From: Zhengella mangrovi
GTDB lineage: Bacteria; Pseudomonadota; Alphaproteobacteria; Rhizobiales; Rhizobiaceae
Direction of reading: 5' to 3'
Assembly: GCF_002727065.1 (NCBI RefSeq)
Contig: NZ_PDVP01000009.1
Coordinates: 1 to 64,000 of the forward strand
DNA length: 64,000 nt
Each line of letters starts with the position of its first letter. Positions within the stretch are counted from its first letter, which is position 1. The translations under genes were made by a program, and so were the position numbers. Of the stretch, positions 24,770 to 34,119 are shown in pieces. The notes below the pieces were generated by a model. It was not told where the DNA came from, ran no database searches, and saw nothing but the letters and a program-made list of their open reading frames with translations.

Positions 24770-25864
24770 ATGGAATTTGCGGAATCGCCCTGGTTCCTGC
24801 CCCTGGCCGGCCTGCTTGCCGGGCTGGTGATGGGCTATGCCGCGCGGCGGACGCACTTCTGCACCCTGTCGGCACTGGAGCGGCACTGGTACGCCGCCGA
24901 TTCGACGGGTCTTTCCAGCTGGATCCTCGCGGCTGCCGTCGCACTGATGGCGACCCAGGCCATGATCCATGGCGGCGTGGCCGACATTTCCCGCTCGTTC
25001 TACCTGTCGCCGCTGTTCGGCGTGACCGGCGCCGTGATCGGCGGACTGGCCTTCGGCTTCGGCATGGCGCTGGTCGGGACCTGCGGCTTTGGCGCGCTGG
25101 TGCGGGCCGGCGGCGGCAGCCTGCGCTCCGTGGTCGTGCTGCTTGTGCTCGGCCTTTCCGCACTGGCAGCGCAGAAGGGGCTGATCGCCCAGCTTCGCGT
25201 GGAAATCGTCGATAACCTGGCGATCGACCTGGCGCCGGTGAAAAGCCAGTCACTCGGCGACATCGCGTCCCATTTTGCCGGGGCGGACCTGTCCATCGCC
25301 GTGGCCGTCGCGGTGGCCACGCTCATGCTCGCCTGGGCCTTCCGGGATGCCGCCTTCCGGCGCAGCCGCGGACGGATCCTGACCGGCATCGTGCTCGGCC
25401 TCGCCGTCGCCTTCGGCTGGTGGGCCACCTCGACGGCCGCTCACCACGCCTTCCAGCCGGTCCAGATCGAGGCGGCGTCCTTCGTCGTCCCGGTCGGCGA
25501 CACCATCATGCACTTTGCCACGTTCACCGGCGTCGTGCCGGATTACGGCGTGGGGCTGATGATCGGCGTTGTTCTCGGCGCCGCATTGTGTGCCTGGTGG
25601 GCCGACGACATGCGCTGGGAAGCCTGCGACGACGCGCGCGAACTGTCCCGCCACATGGCCGGCGGCTTCCTGATGGGCACCGGGGGCGTCTTCGCCATGG
25701 GATGCACGATCGGCCAGGGCGTGAGCGCCGTATCGACGCTGGCCCTTTCCGCGCCCGTCGTCATGATCTCGATCGCGCTTGGCGCGCGGATGGGGCTCGC
25801 CTGGATGCTGGAGGGATCCATCGCGGCGGCCTTCCGCCGGACCGGCCACGACCCGGCGGAATAG
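24770..25864 (+). CDS. soxT: YeeE/YedE transporter SoxT
   Basis: 364-residue polytopic membrane protein of the sulfur-transport YeeE/YedE family: AARRTHFCTLSALERHW near the start, VGTCGFGALVRAGGG in the middle and AMGCTIGQGVSAV near the end keep the conserved cysteines. SoxT proteins occur beside soxRS in related sox clusters and are linked to thiosulfate uptake or signalling to SoxR. The ATG at 24770 has GGAGGA eight bases upstream; the longer open frame to the left is rejected. A second SoxT-like gene lies at 12116-13204 at the other end of the island. Confidence 0.88.
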   Translation: MEFAESPWFLPLAGLLAGLVMGYAARRTHFCTLSALERHWYAADSTGLSSWILAAAVALMATQAMIHGGVADISRSFYLSPLFGVTGAVIGGLAFGFGMALVGTCGFGALVRAGGGSLRSVVVLLVLGLSALAAQKGLIAQLRVEIVDNLAIDLAPVKSQSLGDIASHFAGADLSIAVAVAVATLMLAWAFRDAAFRRSRGRILTGIVLGLAVAFGWWATSTAAHHAFQPVQIEAASFVVPVGDTIMHFATFTGVVPDYGVGLMIGVVLGAALCAWWADDMRWEACDDARELSRHMAGGFLMGTGGVFAMGCTIGQGVSAVSTLALSAPVVMISIALGARMGLAWMLEGSIAAAFRRTGHDPAE

Positions 25865-25952
25865 AATTCCGTCCGGACCTGTCGATCCGGCTGCCGCCCA
25901 AGGCCCTTCCCGAGCCTTTTTCCGCCGGAGATGACGTCCGCTCCTGCCGGCG

Positions 25953-26909
25953 TCAGCCGGCCGCGAACCGGTAAGCCGTTCCGTCCTTTTCCACGCGGCC
26001 CTTGCCCGGATGCGGCAGGTGGTAGCCGACCACATGGGCCTTGTCGGAGGCGAGCCGGTCGATCAGCGCCGTGCGGGTCTCGATGCCTTTCTGCGGGTCC
26101 TGATCGCTTCCATAGGGCCATTCGGGATGGGCAAAGGAAATGACGGAACTGCTGATCGCGTCGCCGATGACGAGCAACTGTTCCGATCCGCCGTGCAGCA
26201 TGTAAGACAGGTGGCCGGGCGTGTGGCCGGAGGTGTCGATGGCCTCGACCCCGGGAACGACCTCGGCGCCCGGATTGATCAGGTTGATCCGGTCCTCGAG
26301 TACCGCGAGGCGGCTCTGCGCACCGACCACGAAGGTCTTGCGCTCTTCCGGCATGGCCGCGAGCGTGTCATCGGCGCGCCAGAAATCCCATTCGGCCTGG
26401 CCGATGTAGTAATTCGCTTCCGGGAAGATCATCTCGTCGAAATCGTCGACCAGACCCCACAGGTGATCGGGGTGGGCATGGGTGAAGACGACGTCCGTCA
26501 CCTCGGAGGGATCGATGCCGGTTTCCTCCAGGTTCGCCAGGAGCTTGCCAGCCGTCGGCATGAAATTCGACCCGGAGCCGACATCGAAGACCACCAGGCG
26601 GTCGCCCGACCTTAAGAAGGTGACGTTGCAATCAGGTGTCACGGCATCGGTCGCCATGCCATTGGCCTTCAGCAGCGCGTCGAGTTCGTCTTTCGGCACG
26701 TCGGGCGCGATGAATGACAGGGGCAGCGTCAGCGTGCCGTCAGAGACGATGGTGACCTCGGCGTCGCCCAGGGCAACGTTCCCGACGGCGCGCGCCGGAC
26801 GGGCCGATAGGCCGAAGGCCAAGGCCGCCAGGCCGCTGCTTCCCAGCATCAGCATCTGGCGTCGGGTCAGGCGGAAATGGTCCGCGATGGCATCTGCGTC
26901 ACGACGCAT
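25953..26909 (-). CDS. soxH: Metallo-beta-lactamase-fold protein SoxH
   Basis: Exported zinc or iron hydrolase of the MBL fold, 318 residues. The start has a twin-arginine-like signal (LTRRQMLMLGSSGLAALAF). The metal motif is FTHAHPDHLWG, followed by SGHTPGHLSY, VIGDAIS and a late His in VGYHLPHPG. The reaction is undefined and it is dispensable for thiosulfate oxidation in Paracoccus. The ATG at 26909 has GGAGGAA five bases upstream; an ATG at 26921 overlaps that site. It converges on soxT and is divergent from the enol-lactonase gene, with a perfect ATTC-N8-GAAT dyad in its promoter region. Confidence 0.88.
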   Translation of the reverse strand: MRRDADAIADHFRLTRRQMLMLGSSGLAALAFGLSARPARAVGNVALGDAEVTIVSDGTLTLPLSFIAPDVPKDELDALLKANGMATDAVTPDCNVTFLRSGDRLVVFDVGSGSNFMPTAGKLLANLEETGIDPSEVTDVVFTHAHPDHLWGLVDDFDEMIFPEANYYIGQAEWDFWRADDTLAAMPEERKTFVVGAQSRLAVLEDRINLINPGAEVVPGVEAIDTSGHTPGHLSYMLHGGSEQLLVIGDAISSSVISFAHPEWPYGSDQDPQKGIETRTALIDRLASDKAHVVGYHLPHPGKGRVEKDGTAYRFAAG

Positions 26910-26965
26910 GGTTTCCTCCATGGAGCTTTTTCTTGTCGGGCCAAAAGAGCACGTTCAAAGGAAAT

Positions 26966-26981
26966 ATTCAATTGTTTGAAT
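26966..26981. promoter_or_regulatory. ATTC-N8-GAAT dyad upstream of soxH
   Basis: Perfect inverted repeat ATTCAA-TTGT-TTGAAT. It matches the ATTC-N8-GAAT consensus that I recall for the persulfide sensor SqrR. Located 57 bases upstream of the soxH start, it is the best SoxR/BigR-type operator candidate in the window by that consensus. Confidence 0.65.
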
Positions 26982-26989
26982 TTGTTTTC

Positions 26990-27031
26990 ATGACGATCGA
27001 CCCTTCATGATCCGTGAATGACGATTGACCC
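26990..27031. repeat. Pair of 14-base direct repeats in the soxH / enol-lactonase promoter region
   Basis: ATGACGATCGACCC (26990-27003) and ATGACGATTGACCC (27018-27031) differ at one base and are 28 bases apart, close to three helical turns. They may be tandem activator sites. The region from soxH to the right-hand operon is only 177 bases and holds this pair and two palindromes. Confidence 0.6.
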
Positions 27032-27046
27032 ACGGTCAGATTTCCA

Positions 27047-27064
27047 ACATACTCGGTAGTATGT
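27047..27064. promoter_or_regulatory. 18-base palindromic operator upstream of the pim operon
   Basis: ACATACT-CGGT-AGTATGT is a perfect 7-base inverted repeat around four bases. It lies 22 bases before the ATG of the first operon gene and just left of its ribosome site, so a repressor bound here would block transcription. Size and symmetry fit a TetR-family site of the fatty-acid-degradation type (inference). No TetR gene is in the window. Confidence 0.7.
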
Positions 27065-27086
27065 CAGGAAAAGGGAGGAACCCGGA

Positions 27087-27881
27087 ATGAAGTTCGCACG
27101 CGTCAACGGCGTGGCGATCCATTACGACGACACGGGCGAAGGCGACCTGCCGTGCCTGGTCTTCGCCAATTCGCTGGGAACCGATTTCCGCATCTGGGAT
27201 GCGGTGGCAAGCGAACTCGCCGGGCGGGTGCGCGTCATCCGCTATGACAAGCGCGGCCACGGCCTGTCGGAGGCGACCGCCGCGCCCTATGCCATGGACG
27301 ACCACGTGGCCGACCTCATGGCCCTGCTCGGCCATCTTCGCGTGGAGAAGACCCATGTCTGCGGGCTCTCCGTCGGCGGCATGATCGCCCAGGGCATCGC
27401 GGCGGCCCGGCCCGCCCTCGTCGGCCGGCTGGTGCTGATCGGCACGGCGCCGAAGATCGGCGACGAGGCCGGCTGGAACCAGCGCATCGAGGCCGTGAGC
27501 GCGAACGGCATCGGCCCGCTTGCCGACGGCGTGATGGAGAAGTGGTTCACCGCCGATTTCCGGCGCGACGACAATCCGCTGTTTGCCGGCATGAAGGCCA
27601 TGCTGACCCGCTCGCCGGTGGAAGGCTACGTCGGCACCTGCGCGGCCTTGCGCGATTGCGACCTGACCGCGTCCAGCGCGGCGCTCGACCTGCCCGTTCT
27701 CGCCCTGGTCGGCGCGGAGGACGGTTCCACACCGCCGTCGCTCGTCAAGGCGATGGCACACAGGATCCCGGGCGCGCGGTTCGAGACCATTCCCGGCGCC
27801 GGACACATTCCCTGCGTCGAGCAGCCGGAGGCCACGGCCCGGCTGATCCAGGATTTCCTTTCAGAACCCGGCGGCGCCTGA
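27087..27881 (+). CDS. pcaD: Alpha/beta hydrolase, 3-oxoadipate enol-lactonase-like
   Basis: 264-residue alpha/beta hydrolase. Oxyanion-hole region FANSLGTDFRIWD, RYDKRGHGLSE, nucleophile elbow GLSVGGM (Ser), late Asp in GAEDGSTPP and catalytic His in GAGHIPCVEQPE. The pattern matches PcaD, which opens 3-oxoadipate enol-lactone in the beta-ketoadipate route. No other pca gene is near, and it heads a dicarboxylate beta-oxidation operon, so it may act on another lactone or thioester. Start has GGGAGG ten bases upstream. The gap to the next gene is 36 bases. Confidence 0.8.
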   Translation: MKFARVNGVAIHYDDTGEGDLPCLVFANSLGTDFRIWDAVASELAGRVRVIRYDKRGHGLSEATAAPYAMDDHVADLMALLGHLRVEKTHVCGLSVGGMIAQGIAAARPALVGRLVLIGTAPKIGDEAGWNQRIEAVSANGIGPLADGVMEKWFTADFRRDDNPLFAGMKAMLTRSPVEGYVGTCAALRDCDLTASSAALDLPVLALVGAEDGSTPPSLVKAMAHRIPGARFETIPGAGHIPCVEQPEATARLIQDFLSEPGGA

Positions 27882-27917
27882 CCGCCCGCACCAACATTCT
27901 TTGCTTTCGGAGGCCCC

Positions 27918-30002
27918 ATGAACGATATCGTCACCGTCACGCGCGACAATGAGATCGCCGTCGTCATCATCGACAACCCGCCCGTCAACGCGCTCAGCCA
28001 CGCCATGCGCGCGCCGCTGAACGAGGCGCTGATCGCATTGCGCGACGACGACAGCGTGAAGGGCGTGGTGGTGACCTGCGCGGGCCGTACCTTCGTGGCC
28101 GGCGCCGACATTTCGGAATTTGGCGGCCCCCGGCTGGAGCCGAGCCTGCTGACGCTGATCGCGACGCTGGAGAGCTTCTCGACCAAGCCGACGGTCGCCG
28201 CCATCCACGGCACGGCGCTCGGCGGCGGCCTGGAACTGGCGCTCGGCTGCCGCTACCGGGTTGCCGTGCCCTCGGCCATGTGCGGCCTTCCGGAAGTGAA
28301 GCTCGGCCTCATTCCCGGTGCGGGCGGCACGCAGCGGCTGCCGCGTGTCATCGGTCCGGAGAAGGCGCTGCAGGCCATTGTCGCCGGGCGCTTCATGCCG
28401 GCGAAGGAATGCCTGGCGGACGGGCTGGTCGATGCGATCGTGGAGGGCGAGGACCTTGTGGCCGGCGCCGTGGACTTCCTGCGCAAGGCCATTGCCGATG
28501 GCAAGCACACGCCGCTGCCGCGCGACCGGGAAGACAGGATCACCACGGCCCGGGCCGACATTTCCGCCTTCGACGCGCTTGTGAAGGACATGACGAAGAA
28601 GGCGCGCGGGCTGGAAGCGCCGCATGCCTGTGCGCAGTCGGTGCGCAATGCCATCACCATGCCCTTCGAGGAAGGCTACGCTGAAGAACTGCGGATCTTC
28701 CTGAAGCTGCTGAATTCCGACCAGTCGCGCGCCCAGCGTCACCTGTTCTTCGCCGAGCGAGAGGCGGGCAAGGTGGCCGGCGTGACGAAGGACGTGAAGC
28801 CGCGCGAAGTCAAGAAGGCCGGCGTCATCGGCGCGGGCACGATGGGCGGCGGCATCGCCATGTCGCTGGTCAACGGCGGCATCCCGGTGACCATCCTGGA
28901 AATGGCGCAGGAGCCGCTGGACAAGGGGCTGGAGCGCATCCGCAACAATTACGAGATTTCCGCCAAGCGCGGCTCGATGAAGGCGGAAGACGTGGACAAG
29001 CGCATGGCACTGTTCACGCCCACGACCTCCTATGACGACCTGGCCGATTGCGACATCATCATCGAGGCCGTGTTCGAGGAAATGGGCGTCAAGGAACAGG
29101 TGTTCAAGACGCTCGACCGGATCGCCAAGCCGGGCGCCATCCTGGCCTCCAACACGTCCTACCTCGACGTCAACGCGATTGCCGCCTTCACCAATCGGCC
29201 GCAGGACGTGATCGGCATGCATTTCTTCTCGCCGGCGAACGTCATGAAGCTGCTGGAGATCGTGCGCGGCGACAAGACCGCGCCGGACGTCCTGGCCACG
29301 GCGATGGCCGTGGGCAAGAAGGCAAAGAAGGTGCCGGTGGTCGTCGGCGTCTGCCACGGCTTCGTCGGCAACCGCATGCTGGCTGCGCGCTCGGCGCAGT
29401 CGGAGGCGCTGCTGCTGGAAGGCGCCCTGCCGGAGACAGTCGACAAGGCGTTCCGCGATTTCGGCTGGCCGATGGGACCGTTCCAGATGGGCGACCTGGC
29501 CGGCAACGACATCGGCTGGCGCACGCGCAAGTCGCTCGGCAAGACCGCGGCGCTCGCCGACCCGCTGTGCGAGGCCGGCCGCTACGGCCAGAAGACGGGC
29601 GCGGGCTGGTACCGCTACGAGGACGGGCGCACGCCGATCCCCGATGCCTGGGTCGAAAAGCTGATCCTCGACACCGCGGCTTCCAAGGGCATCAACCGGC
29701 GCGACATCTCCGACGAGGAGATCATCGAGCGGACGATCTACCCGATGATCAACGAGGGCGCGAAGATCCTCGACGAGGGCATCGCGCAGCGGGCCTCCGA
29801 CATCGATGTCGTCTGGATCTACGGCTACGGCTTCCCGATCGGCAAGGGCGGCCCGATGCACTGGGCCGAGACGTTGGGACTCGCGACGATCGTCGAGCGC
29901 CTTGACCACTGGCACGGCCGCACGGGCGCGGCGGTGTTCGAGGTCTCGCCCCTGCTGCGCCGCCTGGCAAGCGAGGGCAAGCGCTTCAAGGACGCCTCAT
30001 GA
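27918..30002 (+). CDS. pimF: Fused enoyl-CoA hydratase / 3-hydroxyacyl-CoA dehydrogenase
   Basis: 694-residue bifunctional beta-oxidation enzyme. The N-terminal crotonase domain has the CoA/oxyanion segments TFVAGADISEFGGP and GTALGGGLELALGCRYR with the catalytic Glu in GLPEVKLGLIPGAGG. From about residue 300 the NAD-binding domain begins (GVIGAGTMGGGIAMSL), with IIEAVFEEMGVK, HFFSPANVMKLLE and two C-terminal dehydrogenase domains. It resembles PimF/FadN-type monofunctional-chain fusions rather than FadB of enterics. GGAGG precedes the ATG. It overlaps the ligase gene by four bases (ATGA). Confidence 0.9.
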   Translation: MNDIVTVTRDNEIAVVIIDNPPVNALSHAMRAPLNEALIALRDDDSVKGVVVTCAGRTFVAGADISEFGGPRLEPSLLTLIATLESFSTKPTVAAIHGTALGGGLELALGCRYRVAVPSAMCGLPEVKLGLIPGAGGTQRLPRVIGPEKALQAIVAGRFMPAKECLADGLVDAIVEGEDLVAGAVDFLRKAIADGKHTPLPRDREDRITTARADISAFDALVKDMTKKARGLEAPHACAQSVRNAITMPFEEGYAEELRIFLKLLNSDQSRAQRHLFFAEREAGKVAGVTKDVKPREVKKAGVIGAGTMGGGIAMSLVNGGIPVTILEMAQEPLDKGLERIRNNYEISAKRGSMKAEDVDKRMALFTPTTSYDDLADCDIIIEAVFEEMGVKEQVFKTLDRIAKPGAILASNTSYLDVNAIAAFTNRPQDVIGMHFFSPANVMKLLEIVRGDKTAPDVLATAMAVGKKAKKVPVVVGVCHGFVGNRMLAARSAQSEALLLEGALPETVDKAFRDFGWPMGPFQMGDLAGNDIGWRTRKSLGKTAALADPLCEAGRYGQKTGAGWYRYEDGRTPIPDAWVEKLILDTAASKGINRRDISDEEIIERTIYPMINEGAKILDEGIAQRASDIDVVWIYGYGFPIGKGGPMHWAETLGLATIVERLDHWHGRTGAAVFEVSPLLRRLASEGKRFKDAS

Positions 30003-31699
30003 CCGCCCTGCCCGCTCCGCCAGCCGGTGGCTGGCCATGGGAAAAGGTCTATCCGGGGGGCCACCTCCCGGATCCGGCCACGCTGGCGCTGTTTCCCATC
30101 CAGGCGATCCTGGAAGACGGCGCGCGCGACCATGGCGGGCGGACGGCGCTGGACTTCCGCGGGCGGGCGATCACCTATGGCGACCTGGACCGGATGGCCG
30201 GCGAAGCTGCCGCCGGATTTGCGCGAGCCGGCATTTCGCGGGGCGACCGCGTTGCCCTGCTCCTGCCCAACACGCCTGCCCATCCGGTGACATTCTTCGC
30301 GCTGATGAAGATCGGCGCCGTCGTCGTGCACCTGTCGCCGCTCGATGCGCCGGTGGTGCTGGCGCACAAGCTGGCGGATTCGGGCGCACGGCTCTTGGTG
30401 ACGACCAATTTCGGCAAGCTGGGCGCCGGTGCGGCCCTGCTGGCGGACAAGGGCCTGGTGGACCGGGTTGTCGTGTTCGACGACGCGGCCTGGGGCGCCA
30501 GCGAGGACACCGGGCCGATGCCCGAGGGGTCGGCCATCACCCGCCACGACGACTTCGTGGCCGGGGCGGGCGCCCCGCCCTCCGTGACCACGGACATCGA
30601 TGACCTCGCGCTGCTGCAATACACCGGCGGCACCACGGGCATGCCCAAGGCAGCCATGCTGACCCACCGCAACATTTCCGGGGCGGTGTCGTCCTACACG
30701 GCCTGGTACGACATCTGGGGCTTGGTCAAGCCGGATGGCGAAAAGGTGCTGGTCTACCTGCCGCTGTTTCATATCTACGGTCTTTCGGCGGTGCTGCTGC
30801 GCAGCCTGAAGGGCGGCAACGAATGCCTGCTGCGCACGCGCTTCGACCCCGCCGCGGCACTGGACGAGATCGAGGCCGGCGCCAACGTGCTGCCGGGCGT
30901 GCCGACCATGTGGATCGCGATGACGCAGACGCCGGGCTTCGAGAAACGCGACCTGTCGGCGCTGACGCTGGCGGCGTCCGGCGGAGCGCCCATGCCCGTG
31001 GAGGTCGCGCGCCGGTTCACCGGCAAGACCGGGCTGGAACTGCTCGGCGGCTGGGGCATGAGCGAGACCTCGCCGGCCGGCACCAACCTGCCACGTGGCT
31101 GGCCGCAGAAGGCCGGCACGATCGGCATCCCGCTGCCGGGCTGTTTCCTGCGCATCGTCGACCTGGCGGAGCCGTCACGCGAACTGGCGCAAGGGGAAAC
31201 CGGCGAACTGGCGATCCGCGGCAACAACGTGACGTCGGGTTACTGGAACCGGCCGGAAGAAACAGCGGCGAGCTTCGCCGACGGCTGGTTCCTGACCGGC
31301 GACATCGGCTTCATGGACGAGGACGGTTTCTTCACCATCGTCGACCGCAAGAAGGACATGATCATCTCGGGCGGCTTTAACGTCTATCCGCAGATGATCG
31401 AACAGGCGATCTACACGCACCCGGACGTGGAAGAGGCGCTGGTGATCGGCGTGCCCGACGGCTATCGCGGCGAGAGCGCCAAGGCCTTCGTCAAGCTGCG
31501 CGACGGTGCACCGGACCTGACGCTTGAGGCGCTGCAGGCCTATCTCAAGGAGCGGCTCGGACCACACGAAATGCCGCGCGCGCTCGCCATTCGCGATGCC
31601 CTGCCGCGAACGCCCGTCGGCAAGCTTTCCAAGATTGATCTCAAACGCGAGGCGGCCGAAGAAGCTCGCGCCGCCGCCAACGACCCCAAGGGAGACTGA
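29999..31699 (+). CDS. pimA: Acyl-/dicarboxylate-CoA ligase
   Basis: 566-residue adenylate-forming ligase that activates a carboxylic acid with ATP and CoA. Motifs: P-loop [29 protein letters not shown], the [27 protein letters not shown] hinge region and the C-terminal catalytic lysine in [15 protein letters not shown]. Order and similarity to the pim operon suggest medium- or long-chain fatty acids or dicarboxylates such as pimelate. The start overlaps the previous stop, so coupling is tight. Confidence 0.87.
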   Translation: MTALPAPPAGGWPWEKVYPGGHLPDPATLALFPIQAILEDGARDHGGRTALDFRGRAITYGDLDRMAGEAAAGFARAGISRGDRVALLLPNTPAHPVTFFALMKIGAVVVHLSPLDAPVVLAHKLADSGARLLVTTNFGKLGAGAALLADKGLVDRVVVFDDAAWGASEDTGPMPEGSAITRHDDFVAGAGAPPSVTTDIDDLALLQYTGGTTGMPKAAMLTHRNISGAVSSYTAWYDIWGLVKPDGEKVLVYLPLFHIYGLSAVLLRSLKGGNECLLRTRFDPAAALDEIEAGANVLPGVPTMWIAMTQTPGFEKRDLSALTLAASGGAPMPVEVARRFTGKTGLELLGGWGMSETSPAGTNLPRGWPQKAGTIGIPLPGCFLRIVDLAEPSRELAQGETGELAIRGNNVTSGYWNRPEETAASFADGWFLTGDIGFMDEDGFFTIVDRKKDMIISGGFNVYPQMIEQAIYTHPDVEEALVIGVPDGYRGESAKAFVKLRDGAPDLTLEALQAYLKERLGPHEMPRALAIRDALPRTPVGKLSKIDLKREAAEEARAAANDPKGD

Positions 31700-31700
31700 C

Positions 31701-32882
31701 ATGGTTGACGCCGTCATCGTATCCACCGCCCGCACGCCGATCGGCAAGGCCTATCGCGGCGGCCTGAACAACACGCCCGGCGCCACGCTGGGCGGCCACG
31801 CCATCCGCCACGCGCTCGAACGCTCCGGCCTGGAAGGCGGGCAGATCGAGGACGTCATCATGGGTTGCGCCATGCAGGAGGGCGCGACTGGCCTGAACGT
31901 GGCGCGGCGCGCGCTGCTGACCGCGGGCCTGCCGGTGACGGCGGCCGGAACGACCATCGACCGGCAGTGCTCGTCGGGCCTCCAGTCGATGGCGCTGCTG
32001 GCCAATGCCATCCGCAACGACGGCGTGGAAGCAGGCATTGCCGGCGGTCTGGAATCGATCAGCCTCGTCCAGAACGACAAACGCAACACCTACATGCTCA
32101 AGGACGAGAACCTGATGGCGATCAAGCCGGAGGTCTACCTGCCGATGATCGACACGGCGGAAATCGTCGGCAAGCGCTACGGCATCTCGCGCGAGCAGAT
32201 GGACGAGTACGGGCTGGAGAGCCAGCGCCGCACCGCCGCCGCCCGCGAGGCCGGCCGGTTCGACGCCGAGATCGCGCCGATCAAGGCGACGATGGCCGTG
32301 ATCGACAAGGCGACCAAGGAAGTCAGCCACCAGGACGTGGAGATCACCCACGACGAGGGACCGCGTCCGGGCACGACGGCGGAAGGCCTGGCAGGGCTGA
32401 AGCCGGTCTACGAAGGCGGCACGATCACGGCGGGCAATGCCTCGCAGCTTTCCGACGGCGCCTCGGCCAACGTGATGGTGTCATCGAAGTTCGCCGAGCA
32501 GAAGGGCCTGGAGCCGCTCGGCATCCTGCGCGGCTTCAACGTGGCCGGCTGCGAGCCCGACGAAATGGGCATCGGCCCGGTCTTCGCCGTGCCGCGGCTG
32601 CTTCAGCGCCACGGCCTGACCGTGGACGACATCGGCCTGTGGGAACTGAACGAGGCCTTCGCGGTGCAGGTGATCTATTGCCGCGACAAGCTCGGCATCG
32701 ACCCGGAGAAGCTCAACGTCGACGGCGGTGCCATTTCCGTCGGCCATCCCTACGGCATGAGCGGTTCGCGGCTTTCCGGCCATGCCCTGATCGAGGGCAA
32801 ACGGCGCGGCGTCAAGTATGCCGTCGTTACCATGTGCATCGGCGGCGGCATGGGAGCCGCCGGCCTGTTCGAGATCGTTTGA
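31701..32882 (+). CDS. pimB: Acetyl-CoA acyltransferase (thiolase)
   Basis: 393-residue degradative thiolase that cleaves 3-oxoacyl-CoA. The nucleophilic cysteine is in [18 protein letters not shown], the acid/base His in [18 protein letters not shown] and the second Cys in [13 protein letters not shown], with NEAFAVQ before it. The ATG at 31701 follows AAGGGAG at good spacing and begins with the usual [16 protein letters not shown]; the longer frame to the left is rejected. It ends 12 bases before the next gene. Confidence 0.92.
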   Translation: MVDAVIVSTARTPIGKAYRGGLNNTPGATLGGHAIRHALERSGLEGGQIEDVIMGCAMQEGATGLNVARRALLTAGLPVTAAGTTIDRQCSSGLQSMALLANAIRNDGVEAGIAGGLESISLVQNDKRNTYMLKDENLMAIKPEVYLPMIDTAEIVGKRYGISREQMDEYGLESQRRTAAAREAGRFDAEIAPIKATMAVIDKATKEVSHQDVEITHDEGPRPGTTAEGLAGLKPVYEGGTITAGNASQLSDGASANVMVSSKFAEQKGLEPLGILRGFNVAGCEPDEMGIGPVFAVPRLLQRHGLTVDDIGLWELNEAFAVQVIYCRDKLGIDPEKLNVDGGAISVGHPYGMSGSRLSGHALIEGKRRGVKYAVVTMCIGGGMGAAGLFEIV

Positions 32883-32894
32883 GGAGAGACCGCG

Positions 32895-34097
32895 ATGGAT
32901 CTTCGCTTCACCGACGAGGAAAATGCCTTTCGCGAGGAGGTGCGCGCCTTCTTCCGCGAAGCCCTGCCCAAGGACATCTACGACGCCATGATCCATGGCG
33001 AGTATCCGGACAAGGACGGGCTGGTGCGCTGGACGCGCATCCTGAACGAGAAGGGCTGGGCGGTCCCGCACTGGCCGGAGGAATGGGGCGGCACCGGCTG
33101 GGACCCGATGAAGCAGTACATCTTCTTGGAAGAACTGCAGAAATTCCCCTGCCCTGCGCCTCTTGCCTTCGGCGTCAACATGGTCGGCCCGGTGATCTAC
33201 ACCTTCGGCAGCGAGGAGCAGAAGAAGCACTACCTGCCACGTATCGCCAATCTCGACGACTGGTGGTGCCAGGGCTTCTCGGAACCGGGCGCGGGCTCCG
33301 ACCTCGCCTCGCTGAAGACGCGGGCGGTGCGCGAGGGCGACCATTACATCGTCAACGGCCAGAAGACATGGACGACGCTGGCGCAATATGCCGACTGGAT
33401 CTTCTGCCTGGTGCGCACCGACACGCAGGCCAAGAAGCAGGAGGGCATTTCCTTCCTGCTGATCGACATGAAGACGCCGGGCATCGAGGTGCGCCCGATC
33501 ATCACCATCGACGGCGGCCGCGAGATCAACGAGGTCTTCTTCACCGACGTGAAGGTGCCGGTGGAGAACCTCGTCGGCCAGGAGAACAAGGGCTGGGACT
33601 ATGCCAAGTTCCTGCTCGGTAACGAGCGCACCAACATCGCCCGTATCGGCATGTCGAAGCAGCGTATCGCCCGCATCCGCGAACTGGCGGCCAAGGAAAT
33701 GTCGGGCGGACGGCCGCTGATCGAGAACCCGCGCTTCATGGAGAAGCTGGTCTCGGTGGAAATCGACCTCAAGGCGCTGGAGATGACGCAGCTACGGGTG
33801 GTCTCCGCCGATGCCAAGCGCGGCAATACCGGCAAGCCTGACCCGGCCTCCTCGATCCTCAAGATCAAGGGCTCGCAGATCCAGCAGGCGACCACGCACC
33901 TGCTGATGGAAGTGATGGGACCCTATGCCATGCCGTTCCAGCATGACACCGGCCAGGGCTGGAACGAGCCGCCGATCGGCCCGGACTACGCGGCCCATGC
34001 CGCGCCGTCCTATTTCAACAACCGCAAGGTTTCGATCTACGGCGGATCCAACGAGATCCAGAAGAACATCATCGCCAAGGCGGTGCTCGGGCTTTGA
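32895..34097 (+). CDS. pimC: Acyl-CoA dehydrogenase, PimC type
   Basis: FAD enzyme of 400 residues, larger of a pair of acyl-CoA dehydrogenases. Signature segments: WWCQGFSEPGAGSDLASLKTRA (FAD and substrate binding), KTWTTLAQYADW, GNERTNIARIGMSKQRI and the C-terminal SIYGGSNEIQKNIIAKAVLGL. PimC and PimD homologues probably form a complex that introduces the double bond into dicarboxyl- or acyl-CoA. GAGGAG precedes the ATG. A 22-base gap leads to its partner. Confidence 0.9.
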   Translation: MDLRFTDEENAFREEVRAFFREALPKDIYDAMIHGEYPDKDGLVRWTRILNEKGWAVPHWPEEWGGTGWDPMKQYIFLEELQKFPCPAPLAFGVNMVGPVIYTFGSEEQKKHYLPRIANLDDWWCQGFSEPGAGSDLASLKTRAVREGDHYIVNGQKTWTTLAQYADWIFCLVRTDTQAKKQEGISFLLIDMKTPGIEVRPIITIDGGREINEVFFTDVKVPVENLVGQENKGWDYAKFLLGNERTNIARIGMSKQRIARIRELAAKEMSGGRPLIENPRFMEKLVSVEIDLKALEMTQLRVVSADAKRGNTGKPDPASSILKIKGSQIQQATTHLLMEVMGPYAMPFQHDTGQGWNEPPIGPDYAAHAAPSYFNNRKVSIYGGSNEIQKNIIAKAVLGL

Positions 34098-34119
34098 GAC
34101 CCTGACAGGACACGGACAA

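Noticed and set aside
27861-29915. A 684-codon open frame on the minus strand
   Set aside because: Antisense to the fused hydratase/dehydrogenase gene, and made of low-complexity Arg/His/Asp-rich sequence.
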